Origin: Stichopus chloronotus
Lineage: Eukaryota; Echinodermata; Holothuroidea; Aspidochirotida; Stichopodidae
Length of the DNA stretch: 64,000 nt
Direction of reading: 5' to 3'
Assembly (NCBI GenBank): GCA_021234535.1
Contig: CM037850.1
Span: 17,841,990 to 17,905,989 of the forward strand
The notes beneath the pieces are model-generated. The model searched no databases. It worked only from the letters and a program-made list of their open reading frames with translations, and was not told the DNA's origin. Both the position numbers and the translations under genes were made by a program. Every line of letters starts with the position of its first letter. Position 1 is the first letter of the stretch. Below, in pieces: positions 12,530-24,829 of the stretch.

Positions 12530-15500
12530 AAGCATACATGTGCCATTTCAATCTGGCTGGAGACCCTAACTATCGGACAATCATCAAAATGCCTTCACTG
12601 TCTGACAGTTAGAGGACCAATTTGTCTGCCACTTAAAGGTCATCAAATATCTGGCAAAGGTCGTGGCTGGACATGTGACAGTTGAAAGCCTTGTTCAAGA
12701 CACTGTGTGATGTATTTACATCGTACTTTCGTATGTGCTTGCTAACAGAGGTCCGGTCCAGAGTACTAGTGCTCAAAAGTACTTATTTGCTCAAAAGAAC
12801 TGGGCATTTATCTCGAGCTCAATGAAATATGAAACTAGACAGGCGCCACTAAATTCGTTTCTTTTATTAAGGAATAAGGGCGGGTGTGCAAAGGAAGGTA
12901 ACAAAATGTCTCGACCAAAACTTAGGTAGCTTTCAAAATAAATTATGAGCGGACAGTATAACACGATCGAAGAGCCGGTGCTTTCATTTTTCCTCAACTG
13001 CCTGACATTTCAATTAGCTTTTTCAGAAACTGCGGCAATTGCAAAGTACACTTTTTTGGGGGGGGGGGGGAGGTATGCGTGTGTGTGGGGGTGTCTGAGG
13101 ACCAATTACTCACAGAGCTACAGCAAAAACAGTTTCATGAATTCCAGAGATGTAAATTTACAACAATGTATCACAGATGCAATTATCTCTCCTTCTGAAT
13201 GATTTATAGAAACAATTTAAGAAGAGCTTGGATTACTTAAAAGTTAGATAATTTACAGAAGAGAGTATGCTGTTTGTGAATGAATGCTATTCTGGACAAT
13301 CAACAATCCTTCAAGATGCAAAACGTACCAAGGTAAAAATGAGCCAAAACAGATCAAATATGGTTTTTGAAACCTTGTTTGATGAAAATGATTTTTCAGG
13401 CCCGTCTTAATGAATACAAAAATGGGAATAGTTCTTTTAAACATAAAAAGCTTAGTTTTCTTACAGAAATAGCACAAGGGTTTCTAAAAAAAGACAATAA
13501 ACTACATACTAAAGACACAAAAACCACAAGACTGAATCAACTAGAAGTCTAGAACACTGATTCACAAATGGGGAATATAAACTAGGTATGGTAACAGCAG
13601 AAATTCATACCAAAAGAGAAAGTCTAGAAAATTTCCACAATGATGCTGACTTAATGATGTAAGCTTTCACTAAAAAACAGGTTTTATACTTGACAATATT
13701 CAAATACTGATAGAGGTCCAAAGTCAGGGCCACCATTAAAAATGGCCACCACAACTGGATAATTGAGAAGACAGTGAAATTATGCCAAATTATAAAATTC
13801 AGACTTTTTACTGGTAGATATTCAAAAATTGACAGAATAAAATGTCAACCAAAGTAACAAGCTATTCTTGAGATACTATTTGGTTTTCCTGCCAAAAAAA
13901 CACAATGAGTAGTATTACATTACAGCTCTGTACTGTATAAGAGAATTAATACAATTCTCAGATAGGACCAGTGATATTTATTTACTCAATAGAGGTCATT
14001 GCACGTTCTATGAGGTGTATCAGCAAATCCTTTCCCATATGATTCAACTCAAACAGGCCAGACGTTTCAGCTGCTGTTATTACATTTCAATCGGTAAAGT
14101 TGTGGAACAACGTTAATCTGTGACTACGGAGCGTAGTAGTTGGGCAAGTTTCACAATATTTAAAGATAAAGATGAGGAGGTGACTATACAATCAACAGCT
14201 GGCAAGATTCTCGCCAAAATGGAAAACTAAAGAAGAAACAGAGATGAAGCCATTTACATGTAAGTACTGGTAGTGACTCCTCTTCAAAGTTGACACACTT
14301 GTTTTAGTAGCACCATCATTCAGGATCAGCACAGGTTCCTCTCCAAATGTTAAAACAAAACCCTTAAAAAAACACACACAATTCTGGAATGGCTGATAAT
14401 CACTTACAAATGTTAACTAAATTTTAAAAGCTAGGAAAAATACATTTTGAGAACATAACATTTGCATTTATCTTTGTGATGCAAAAATGTCTGCAATTTT
14501 CTGAAGTTTGAACAAACTAAAACTAAGGACCAAAGAAACTTTTGTCTGTCTCAATATGCAGAATGACATAAGACATGAGAAAGTTCAACTGAGGTGGGGG
14601 AATGGACGTACATCATGTGCCCTCCATAACGGCATAGGCTGTACTATGCAACCAGAGCATAAAAGAGCAATATTCATGAATCAAAATTTTGTAATCTACT
14701 CAAAACTGGGCGAATTTGGTCGAGAAAGTATTAAAAGGACAGAAAGGAGTGATCGACACTGAAGTAAGAGAATGATGAAGTTAGGAAAACATTTGAAATA
14801 TTCCAAAATCATACTGCAGACTTAAAATTTCCAGAAAAATGGAATTATCAATGGATTATTTGAGGCTATAACAAACTTTTTCTTAAAAAAAGAACAAAAA
14901 AAAAATAATACCATGGAAAGTGTAAATGGAAGGAAAACTTAAGAGAATCAATATGAGATGATGCGTGAATTGACAGACTGACTTGGTTGACTTGACTGAA
15001 ATACTGTGAATAAATTCATACCAAGACATAAGAATGACTATTTTTCCTCTCTTACCCCATCTTCTCCCCCCCCCCCCCTCCTCTCTATCTCTCTCAACTC
15101 TACTCTTACATCACCTTTGAAGATGCATTGGCAAACAAGTTTTGGTGGGCATCTTTGCTAAGAAGTTTTGACAAAAACAGCACCAGACAAAATGATTGAA
15201 TTTTGACCTGGAGTTAAGTACTGGCAACATTGTGGTTGACCACTGGTGGTACATATTATCGTGTAAGTGCTTGTGTGTGTGGATTTCACATATTTTGAGA
15301 TGTTTGAGATGTTAATCAATCAAAGATGTAAACCCTGAGTAAACCTTGTTGAATCTTATTTGATCAGACCTCCTCCCTCACTGTGTAAAAAAATAAACAA
15401 TGAAGAGTAGAACATGCTTGAACAGAAACAAATGTCGCCATGGCAATATGATGGCATGATTACACTAAATTCAGACTTTGTAAACAAAAATAAAAATTTT

Positions 15501-16480
15501 AGAGTTGCAATGTTGCACGTGGATTGTCGAGCAAGATTAAAAAAACGTACAAAAAATGAAAGAAGAAAAACAGAAAATGAAAAACACACACTGAAGTATT
15601 TCAAATGGCATTGGCCTTCTTGGTAATATGCACAAAGAAGTTGCGGTTTGGCAAGGAATTTGATTTATGAAACTGGTATGGTAGTCGAGGTAGCTGTGAA
15701 ATTGTGCTGGATCGGAAGCACAGATTTGAGATTCCTTAAATCATGTCTGTCGGTAACAAACGATGAGAAAATACCTCTACACGGCAGCGGGAATGCCTGG
15801 TCCAGAAATGTAACTGATATGTTATTGTAAAAATATTTTCTTAGTTGTTAAAAATACTTCTGTAAATATACTTTACAGAATTTGAAGTCCTGAACCTGCT
15901 TGCGGAAACAGCTTTCTGAAAAATCGCAAACAGCCACTGGTTCAGATTAACATGATCTCACTGACATTTATGTTGGGCATAAATGGCTGCTTCTCTAATT
16001 CATGAATGAAGATAATCTCCTCAGCAAAGTGTTCCTCATAATCCTAAAGAACACAAGGACCTCATTAGCTTGTTCAGTATGTGACCTTTTACAATGACAT
16101 TCAAACTCATCAAAACTTTAAAAATACCAAACTTTCAAACATTCTAACTGCAACTTCAAAACCATAGATTTGCATCCAAGTGACAACATCGTCATTTTTA
16201 GATGGTTCTAAATTCCATCCATGCGAGCCACTTTTCATGTTAAACGTTATTTTACCAAACCACATTATCTTATACACAGCAGACACAAGGGTTAATTTTA
16301 CGTAAACAAAGCATGTAAAACATTTAACACAGAGACCCAAAAAATCTTTTCTAAATGCTGAGCTCTCTGAAACCAACACATCCTAACCTAACACATCAAT
16401 GGTAACTATCTGCTATGTACCAAAACAGACTACAGAATCCTCTCATGTTTGACTGCCTAGAATGGAAACAGCCTAAAAAG
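12530..16480. other. Intergenic stretch, no gene recognised
   Basis: It is AT-rich with only short ORFs and no conserved protein segment on either strand. It contains a G-run near 13058, an A-rich tract near 14885 and a C-run near 15066. The left part probably holds the 3' untranslated region of the minus-strand gene that ends at 16482, but no AATAAA is evident close to its stop. Confidence 0.5.
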
Positions 16481-16481
16481 T

Positions 16482-18635
16482 CTACCCTGTAATATTCCTG
16501 GCTAATACCACAGCTTCATTTCTCCCACTGCGGAACGACGGCCCATACCCGACCCACCTCATGAATTCCGAACTCATATCTGAGAATCCAGTTGAAGGTA
16601 ACTCTACCTTTGTTATTTGGTGATGTAACAGATAGTACCCGCCAGCGGATCTTATCGCGTCCTGCATCACGTCCCGTTGTTTTCCAAACCTATTGTCAAG
16701 GTACAGAACCACCGTCCCAGAGGAGGCGGTCGACAGGATGTTGAATACAGAAGTCCGTCGGATGTTGTTTATAGGCCTCACCATGGAGAGTCGCGATGCA
16801 ACTGGTGATAAGGACTTGACCACGGTGATGACATCCGCCTTTGCGATGATGCTGCGTTGTTCAGGAGAGAGGTCAGGCCTGAGGTAGTCAAATGGTTCGT
16901 AACGGACGTCCAAGAAATACTGGGCTAGGTACGGTGGTAGCTGATCGAATAGACTGTTCCAGGTATGTTGCCAGTGAGTGCACAAATCAAGCACACGGAT
17001 GCTCATCTTGACAGGGAATTTGCTCGCCCTCAGAAACAGAGCGAGACCTATCAGGTCACTGCCTGGGCCGCCTCCGATGGCACAAACTCTGAGGACACCG
17101 CCAGGTCGACGGCACTTTTGCAGGAAATCATTTGAACATATTCTGCTACTGTCACACGGAATGTTCCAAAAAGATGTTGGAACCACCATCCTTGTGAGGT
17201 GAAACAGTTTCAACGAATGATAAACCAAGTGGGCATGACGCATAAGGTAGACAAATATGTAACCCCATCTGACCTGCCAATTGGAGTAGTTCTGTCTTGA
17301 GTCCTTTTCAACGAGGTTGGTGTGGGAATAGGAGTCGGACGTCAACTTCATCTCCCTCACAGCACGGTCCCTCTCTTCCGAGGTATCCCGATTTGAGGAA
17401 AAAGCCATGCAGTTGAAGAAGAACACCTTCCTAATACTCTGCAAAATAGCATCCAGGTCCCTCTGGAGTGGTGTGACTGGAGGTTGGCCAATCATTCTTC
17501 TCCTCTTAAATGGCACTACCGGAGGAGACCGGAGACAAGGAGGTTCGCATGTCTCAAGCTTCCTCTTCAACAGAGGTCTTGGGGATGGTCTTACGATCGG
17601 GGATTCGAGGGCAATGGGTGCCCTGGTTGAAGATGCTTCTATATCTACAGTAACACTTGCTTGGCAGTTGACGACATTTTGGTTTGTACATAGGACGGCA
17701 CTATCAAGTTGATCATCATGAAGTCTGGTCAAGGGCTCAGTTCCAGGAGTCTCATCGACGATAAGTCCGCCTCTGGGGCATGGCATGTCAATCTCTGGAG
17801 CAACATCTTCATGGTGGTTGATATCATCTTGGTTCTTACATAGGTTGGGTTCACCAAAGGAGACATCTGGAAATCTTGTCACGGCTGGGTTTCCGTCCAC
17901 GATGTGGGTGACAGGATGCTGGTCAACAATTCTTCTCCTCTTAAGCGGCGCCACCGGAGGAACTGGAGATTGACAAGTTTCAAGCTTCCTCTTCAACAGG
18001 AGTCTCCTGAGTGGTCTACTCACTGACCTTATGATCGGGGATCCACCCAGCATAGGTGACCGAGGTGAAGGTCTCTTCATCTGTGGGGTAACACTCGCCC
18101 GGCGGTTGATGAAATTTTGGCTCTCACGGACAACGGGACTGTCTGGAGATCTCATCAATTGTTTTATAACTGGACTTCTACTAATGATGGGTCTATGAGG
18201 TGAAGGTCTCTCCATAGGTGGTGTATTAATTGAATGGCAGCTGATACCATTTTGCTCCTTGCAAAAGACGGGGCTGCCAAAGGATACATCTGACTCAAAT
18301 CCAGAATCGTTGTAACTTGGCTCCCCATGGCCTTTGGTTATCGGTCCATTGAATGATAAATCCCGGATATCCTTCCTTGACATGCAGTTGGTTTTGACCG
18401 GAGTTATCTTTCTGTTGATGATTATGGGTATGGGAGAAGGTTGCATCATAGGAATTAAAGTTTCCAAGTCAATCTCTTCAGAACAATGATGAAACACATT
18501 CGGAATAACGGCCTCGAACACTGCGGGGTCAGAATGGTGCAATCGCCTCAGTGACTGCTTAAGGCCAGTTCGAGGAGAGGGATGTTCCAGGTACTCTGGG
18601 GAAGGCATCGCACGTGTCGCAGGATGGCAGAACAT
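16482..18635 (-). CDS. Unrecognised 717-residue protein: Ser-Pro-rich repeats plus SAM-methyltransferase-like domain
   Basis: This is one uninterrupted ORF. Its ATG is preceded by an in-frame TAG 12 bases upstream, so the start is firm. A possible acceptor (TAGTCAG at 18641) just upstream suggests non-coding 5' exons. Residues 1-390 are rich in SP/TP pairs and hold an internal duplication (about 115-250 and 256-390). Each copy ends in a basic cluster (KRKLETC followed by KRRR) that resembles a nuclear localisation signal. Residues 110-115 read DSGFES, the consensus of a beta-TrCP phosphodegron. Residues 450-717 look like a Rossmann methyltransferase fold: VCAIGGGPGSDLIGL (517-531) as SAM-binding motif I, then VLDLCTHW, ADVITVVKSLSP and GTVVLYLDNRFG. 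I infer a nuclear, phospho-regulated methyltransferase-like protein. The substrate is unknown and the family is not named with confidence. Confidence 0.8.
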   Translation of the reverse strand: MFCHPATRAMPSPEYLEHPSPRTGLKQSLRRLHHSDPAVFEAVIPNVFHHCSEEIDLETLIPMMQPSPIPIIINRKITPVKTNCMSRKDIRDLSFNGPITKGHGEPSYNDSGFESDVSFGSPVFCKEQNGISCHSINTPPMERPSPHRPIISRSPVIKQLMRSPDSPVVRESQNFINRRASVTPQMKRPSPRSPMLGGSPIIRSVSRPLRRLLLKRKLETCQSPVPPVAPLKRRRIVDQHPVTHIVDGNPAVTRFPDVSFGEPNLCKNQDDINHHEDVAPEIDMPCPRGGLIVDETPGTEPLTRLHDDQLDSAVLCTNQNVVNCQASVTVDIEASSTRAPIALESPIVRPSPRPLLKRKLETCEPPCLRSPPVVPFKRRRMIGQPPVTPLQRDLDAILQSIRKVFFFNCMAFSSNRDTSEERDRAVREMKLTSDSYSHTNLVEKDSRQNYSNWQVRWGYIFVYLMRHAHLVYHSLKLFHLTRMVVPTSFWNIPCDSSRICSNDFLQKCRRPGGVLRVCAIGGGPGSDLIGLALFLRASKFPVKMSIRVLDLCTHWQHTWNSLFDQLPPYLAQYFLDVRYEPFDYLRPDLSPEQRSIIAKADVITVVKSLSPVASRLSMVRPINNIRRTSVFNILSTASSGTVVLYLDNRFGKQRDVMQDAIRSAGGYYLLHHQITKVELPSTGFSDMSSEFMRWVGYGPSFRSGRNEAVVLARNITG

Positions 18636-18765
18636 CTTGTCTGACTACCAGCTAGGCAAGTATTGATCTGAGATAGGAAATGGATATAACGTAATTAGTT
18701 CTTTCAAAGACATGTGCATTTCAGTATGTCAATATCACTTTTTACTTTTGAGTGAGATCTTAGAG

Positions 18766-18934
18766 CATACACACATACATACATAATACATACATAATAC
18801 ATACATACATAATACGTACATAATACACACATACATAATACATACATACATACATAATACATACATACATACATACATACATACATACATACATACATAC
18901 ATACATACATACATACATACATACATACATACAT
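18766..18934. repeat. (CATA)n microsatellite
   Basis: A long run of ACAT units is near-perfect from about 18850 to 18934 and interrupted on its left side. It lies 130-300 bases upstream of the ATG of the 717-residue ORF, in its likely 5' untranslated region or first intron. The Tyr-Val-Cys-Met peptides it encodes are artefacts. Confidence 0.95.
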
Positions 18935-19319
18935 TTGCCATTATGACTGCATAGGTAAATCTTTTCATCAAAACCAAAAACTGTAAAAGAACCAGTGATT
19001 GCTTGCCAAATTAGTTTACATCATACTGCATTTTAGAACTGATAGCCAAGTGCAAAGATCATGTGACCTTTAAAGTTAAGCTATAAAAACAGAAACACTG
19101 GAGGATCAACAGAACTGGTACTCAAAATTAGACAACCTACTGTAGGCACTGACCAAGTTAGACGTTCCAGTGCAGCTCTTCTTGTCAAGTTCTTGATTTA
19201 TTGGATTTCAAAGTATCACGACTGATGTCAAGTGACTTTGGACCACATAAAATGTCAGCTTTTCTACTCCTCAACAGCTACTGTACCATTTTAAGTTCCA
19301 GTAAGATTCCCTTTTTGAG

Positions 19320-19790
19320 ACATTTTACTTAAGGTTTTCAGAATTGTAGCTTTGGTGATCCCCAATAAGCTTTGACCTCCATTACAAACAGGCCTAATCT
19401 ACTCATTATGGCAAGCCCACATACTATGAATGGGATCGTTGAAGGTTACCACCCCGCAGAGATAAATAAGAGTTTACATGGTTTTAAACGTTTGACTTCC
19501 AGATGGTGACCTTTTACCTCTACTGAATAACATAGAGATCTTCTCAGCATGGACAATCTACATATCCATTTTGAGATTCCCCACTGTTAACATTCTTCAG
19601 ATACTGTAAATGTATACCAGGTTGTCACAGTTTGACTTCTGGTGACCTCAAATGACCATTTACCACCATCTATCACCAAACAATGGAGACTATCTACAGC
19701 AGTCAATACGACAAACACACACACCAAATATGAGATCAGTCACTGTTACGCTTCTTGAAATATTGTGTTCCAAGCAGTATGCACAAACAC
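19320..19790 (-). repeat. Diverged units of the CCT2-intron satellite, reverse orientation
   Basis: Read on the minus strand, this stretch gives ~150-base units with the same order of blocks as the 41.2-42.6 kb array: a GTGACTGAT..TCATA block, TTTGGTGTGTG, a CTCCATTGTTTGGTG block, GGTCATTTGAGGTCACC, then GTCAAACTGTGA. About three diverged units are visible. The AGGTCA direct repeat of the other array is not kept here. Confidence 0.6.
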
Positions 19791-19799
19791 TCATGGCAT

Positions 19800-22700
19800 C
19801 ACATTGACTCCAACACACTTCCACGAGGAATCAAAAATGAAAAGTATGATATGTTTTCATTTGAAAACATTAAAATTTTATGTCCGAAAGTTTAATCTCG
19901 TAATAACACCCTCAAGAGAATATGTGAAGATGAACAGGTTTCCTGTGATAACTTCTGCCACAAGATTCCAAAGCATTCTCTTAAACATAGGGCCAAAAAA
20001 TGTAAAATATGACAATGAAGTGGTTGACAGTTTGCATTCAACTTAACCCTGCACTCTTTTGAAAATACTAATTAAGAAGTATACAAGCAATGAATATTAC
20101 TAAGTTGAAACAGCTGATCACTGATGCTGTAATGATGTAACCAGTTAGTGGGTTATTTTTGTACATAGAGTACATTTCTGTTTCAGTCAATTAAACACTT
20201 CAATTCCCCGAGCAACGGCTTAAGTAGTACACGGTGGGGTGTGTATGGTCTCATATTCGTAGGCACTTAAAACTATTACTTTCCAACTATGATTTCTGTT
20301 TTTTACTGTTTTTGAGTTGTTTGCATTATTTTTCAAAGTGGTTTCTATCATTTCCATTCATTGAATGACCTACTCCATCCATGAATCTTGTGTGTACATG
20401 TAAAAATACAGAAACACAAGCATCTTCTATTACTGCCTTTCTTCCATACGGACTAATCACGTAATCACATTAATTTAATAACATCAATAAACGCAGGACT
20501 TGAATGAGTCTAAGAAAACTGGAATTTATAGAGCATTATAACATGTAGGTTTGTCCACACTTCATACCAGTTTTACACCAAAATTTTACTCTGAAGAAGT
20601 TTGGGCCACTTCTAGAGAAGGTTGACGAGTCAGGAGGGGGTTTGTGATGTTTTGCAAGGATTTAAAAAATTTCATTAAAGAAGATTCTATAGGGGTAAAA
20701 ATTTCCTTTGACACCAACTGGAGCAAAGCCATCACTTGGCAAGTTACCGCACAGCTAACAAGAAAATTTTTACCAAAATGATTGTCAGATTGCAAAAGAT
20801 GGAACTTGACAGGTCCATCAAGAGGATGATACATGGTAAGATGACACCCACCACACTATCTAAGCGGAGCAAACAAGAAGAGCGTGTTGCACACAAGAAA
20901 ATTTTTTTGAAAAAATCGCCAGGTCACAGGATATTGCACTCAAAAAGGTCCATTTTCAACATAACAGATTTCATATTTTAAAAGAGGGGAACCTTGTTTG
21001 GCTATGGATTTTAAAATTTGAAAATCAAAGATAAACAAAAAATATTTTGACACAATCTATGGGGTGACCTTGAGATCAAGCGATCAAAATGTTCCATCAT
21101 GAATACTGATTGACAATTTGACATGGTTACTACAGAACAGTGGTACATATAATGAGACTTAGCGAATTTGACAGAAAGGTACAAGTGGTTATTGCAGCTG
21201 AAATTTGTTCCTTTTAGCAGCTCACTAAATACAATACAATACAGACACGGTGCGATATTGTTGCAAATAAAGAAATGCACATTATACGTATAGCTACTCA
21301 ACCTTCTTAATAGTGCATTTAACTTTCAATTATTAAAAATAAAGTCATTTTTCCCTTCATGCCTCCTTACATGAATAACGCATAGTTTATGCCTATACTT
21401 TCCATTGGCATCCCTCGAAATAGAACAGACTGACTGGATGTACATTTGAGTGCAGGATTTAAGGCCTGATAGTGATATCCGGTACAATTTCTTCCATTAA
21501 TCATGAAGCAATTTTATACTTTTTTCCCTTTAAGTCTTCACCCTATTATTTTGTTTCTTAGTTTCAGAAGACGATCACCAGGACGATCACCATGGTTCCC
21601 TTGTGTCAAGTAGTGACACCAGTGCATCCAAAATAAATCCCTCAGGACCATATTTGAATTGACCTTGAAATAAATATTACCAAAAAAAGGGACAATATAA
21701 CTCACATCAAGAGGGTCCCTCCCTCCATGCATGGAAGTACTTCCATGCTTCATGTAGCAAATTTGGAAACCACACTTAGTCAATGTTTATTCATGATGCA
21801 GCTGTAAGACAGTATTTGCTTGCAAAATGGTCAAATTTGAAGAATTTTGAAGGAATTTGTTCCGATTTTCGACATGCTCGATGATTAATACCAAAACAAT
21901 ACTCTGAAACGTCATCATCAATTTGTCATAAGACATGACCTTTAACAAAACTTATGCTACCTTCAATTTTAGCATATGTCACAAACTTACACAAATTCAA
22001 ATCAAATTGCATTTCTTGTCAGCAGCACAAGGGATTTATCAGTCAAATTGGGGTTTAAGATAATGGCTCACTTCGTAAAAAAAATTACAAAGAGAAATGA
22101 GAAAGTGCTGCGTATTAATTCTGAAAATATTACGTTCACTTCACTGACTAAGGGGTCACTTTTAACGAAAAGCAAAAATTTAAAACTGCCTTACACTGTC
22201 TGGTGGAGAATGAAAATTGACCCAACGGCAACGTACATTAACTTAAGAAAGTTTCTGTACAACATCCTTACCGGTCTACAGAATTTCACCAAAAGATCAT
22301 TTAAAGAGTTTGGGTATCTTTGGAGAATTTAATTGTCAAATTCCTTTCACATATTGATGGCAATAAATCTACATAACACATTTGTTATACACTGACTCCA
22401 TTAGGAAGTAGAGCTTAATTAGAGCTTCATCTTTCCCAGATTTTTGAAGTCTCCATCTTCACTGAGGTTTGAGAATTCCATTCATATGCGGCTTAGTAAC
22501 TTTATCACTCTTTAGTTTCCCAGTCATGAATACCCAGGACAATTTGCTGATAAGCTTGTTTTCACCTCATTGTGATTAGATGGTGTTTTACTTTAATCCT
22601 GAAGTGTGAATACAATTGAGGCATTGTGCATCTCAAGATGCATACTGTAACACAAGATCACAAGATGCTTACCATAATCTATGGCTCCAATCCCTTTGTG

Positions 22701-24250
22701 CAAACATGGAGGTATTTAAATGGTAAAAGCCACAAGGATATCAAGGATTAAACTGACCATTTGTGGGTTTCAATGGTTATTTAGTCTATCCTATGATGTG
22801 CAGATTTGCAAAGTTTGCAATTCTAAAGAAATCAATAGCAGCTGTAACCTGTCTTAAATAAACTACTGTACATCAGCATCAACAATTAGTCTAATTGAAA
22901 ATGTCTGACAAGTTATATTGATGACTGGAAATCTCCCTTAACATCTAGGTCTCACTTAACATCTACTCAACTGTTTTTTTTTAGGTAGGAATATGCAGTT
23001 ACCTCCTGTACCTTCTCAGTCACCTACTATGAAGACCCTGCTGACTGTCACTCACATTTTCTCCCACAGAGTGATGAGTTTGTATTCACCTTGAGGTTTC
23101 TATCGGACAATGTCAGTGTTAGTAGTCCTACCTACCCAGACACGTAGCCATGGGGGACTTGGGGGTGGGGAGTTTGTACTTTTCCCAAAACTCATTTTTA
23201 AAAATTTTGCAATAAAAGGTCCTGCTTCCTTAGAATAAACCTGCCTTCTTAGAATATAAATACAGGGACAAGAGATGCAACTTTTGTACCATTTTGCATC
23301 TAGCACCCTTGAAAAAGGCAAAAATATTTCAAAGGGGAAGGGGTACAAAACTTAAACACTGATGTGTTCTCCCCTCCCTCCCAAAATAAAGAAAAAATAT
23401 GGTTAATCTGGTTATGGGCTTGCAACATACTTAAACGAAATATACCTGTACTTGTTGCAGTAGTGGCCATGTATAATCAAATTCTAAACTAGGTTGACCA
23501 TTTGAATAGCTTAGTTGTGATGAAAAAGATATGCTAGGCAATGATCACCAACAAAAGAAATTGGTCATCTAGTATGAAATCGTATAGACCTGTAGCATAG
23601 GGGGCTAGGCCTTACCACTACGCTACAGATACTCACCTGTCATTGAAATGAATCATGCTCTTAATATTCCTACAGAGAATTGGGCATGGCCTCTGATTTG
23701 AAGAGCCCGTTACCAAATCATTTATCTCTCTGGTCATCTGGTAATTTTCTTAGATGTTGTGACTACACAGACCAGACCAGTTCAATGAGGAAGAGACAAA
23801 TCTTAATCTACACTACAAGGCTTAAATGTAGAAGTTAAACAGGCCTACTTAGTAAACTTGTTTTTTCCATGTATTCAAATCATTTTAAATGAGCCATGAA
23901 TAAAAATTTAGTGGCCTAAAAATGAAAAGCACTGTATGCTCACCCCCCTATTTATTATTACTGGTCCAGTGCATAATTTACTAATATTAGGTGAAAGAGG
24001 GTCCCACCATGAAATAACGCTCAATGAACGAATTAATTGAGGAAAATCCCTAAAACAAGTGCTGACAAGTTACAACTTACAGATCATGTTGTTAGGCAAA
24101 CAGGATAGGTCCTTTAATTTTACTTGGGGGCCTAACACTACAATAAGTTAGACCTACAACTGCCACGAATTCTATTTTGATGTATCTAAGTAGGCTGTGC
24201 ACCACGTACCAATATTTTATACTGTTTTAGTGTTATAAGAAGGAATTTCT
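19800..24250. other. Intergenic or intronic stretch, no gene recognised
   Basis: Only short ORFs are present and none shows family similarity. If the 24.25 kb exon candidate belongs to the minus-strand 717-residue gene, this is its 5' intron. A patch at about 23130-23350 (cacgtagccatggggg, then G- and C-rich flanks) looks like decayed transposon sequence. Confidence 0.45.
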
Positions 24251-24253
24251 TAC

Positions 24254-24600
24254 CAATAAATGCTTATTTTCTGAAAGAAGCACAAGACCGGACACAGAGG
24301 CGGTAACGTCTTTCGAATTTCAAAACCAGCAGCGTTGCCCTTAGTCGTATCATAGAGAAGTACAGCCAACGATGACACCTGTTAGAAACGTGATGGTCTT
24401 CGTCACTGCCATTTAAAACTTCGCGAAACGTTTGTCATTCCAGAAAAGCGGTTTTACACGTAGCGTTGCATTGAGTTGAAAAGAATCATACTCCATCATG
24501 AGAAAACGGGACTTACTGCACTACTTGCCGACTTTTATGCTGATTGCTGTGGAAGTATGATTTGAAATTCGTCAGCTGAAGCATGTGTGATTGGTTCACA
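24254..24600 (-). promoter_or_regulatory. Candidate promoter and 5' non-coding exon of the 717-residue gene
   Basis: On the minus strand a good splice donor (TTATTG then gtaagaaat, border at 24254) ends a stretch with no useful ORF. Upstream of it lie a palindromic E2F-like site TTCGCGAA (24420-24427) and a CCAAT-type ATTGG (24590-24594) beside a GGGGCGTGTCC GC-box-like motif. The direction and distance fit the gene at 16482-18635, but the link is inference. Confidence 0.3.
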
Positions 24601-24788
24601 GTTTTTAAGGGGCGTGTCCCTGCTACAGGTATGTCGCCTAGCAACTGAATGATCCAACCAGTGTCCGGACAACTCGGCCCCAAGACGTCTCCGTCTTTTT
24701 TCTTTTCTGAAATGAAAGGTGTATAATGAGCTAAAGACTCACGCGGTATCGACGATGTACTTCTTGTTCATTAGGATACTAGGCAAAT

Positions 24789-24818
24789 CAAGGAGGTTCT
24801 CCTTGTAGAACCTCCTTG
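24789..24818. repeat. Perfect hairpin CAAGGAGGTTCT / AGAACCTCCTTG
   Basis: Twelve-base perfect arms surround a six-base loop. The same arms recur at 26165-26191 with a three-base loop, and a single arm occurs at 7428-7441. Recurrence at unrelated sites marks it as part of a dispersed element family. Confidence 0.75.
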
Positions 24819-24829
24819 GGCAAATATTG

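Noticed and set aside
16693..17973. Plus-strand ORFs of 62-101 codons
   Set aside because: Shadows of the 717-codon minus-strand ORF.
18704..18977. ORFs of repeating Met-Tyr-Val-Cys
   Set aside because: Translation of the (CATA)n microsatellite.
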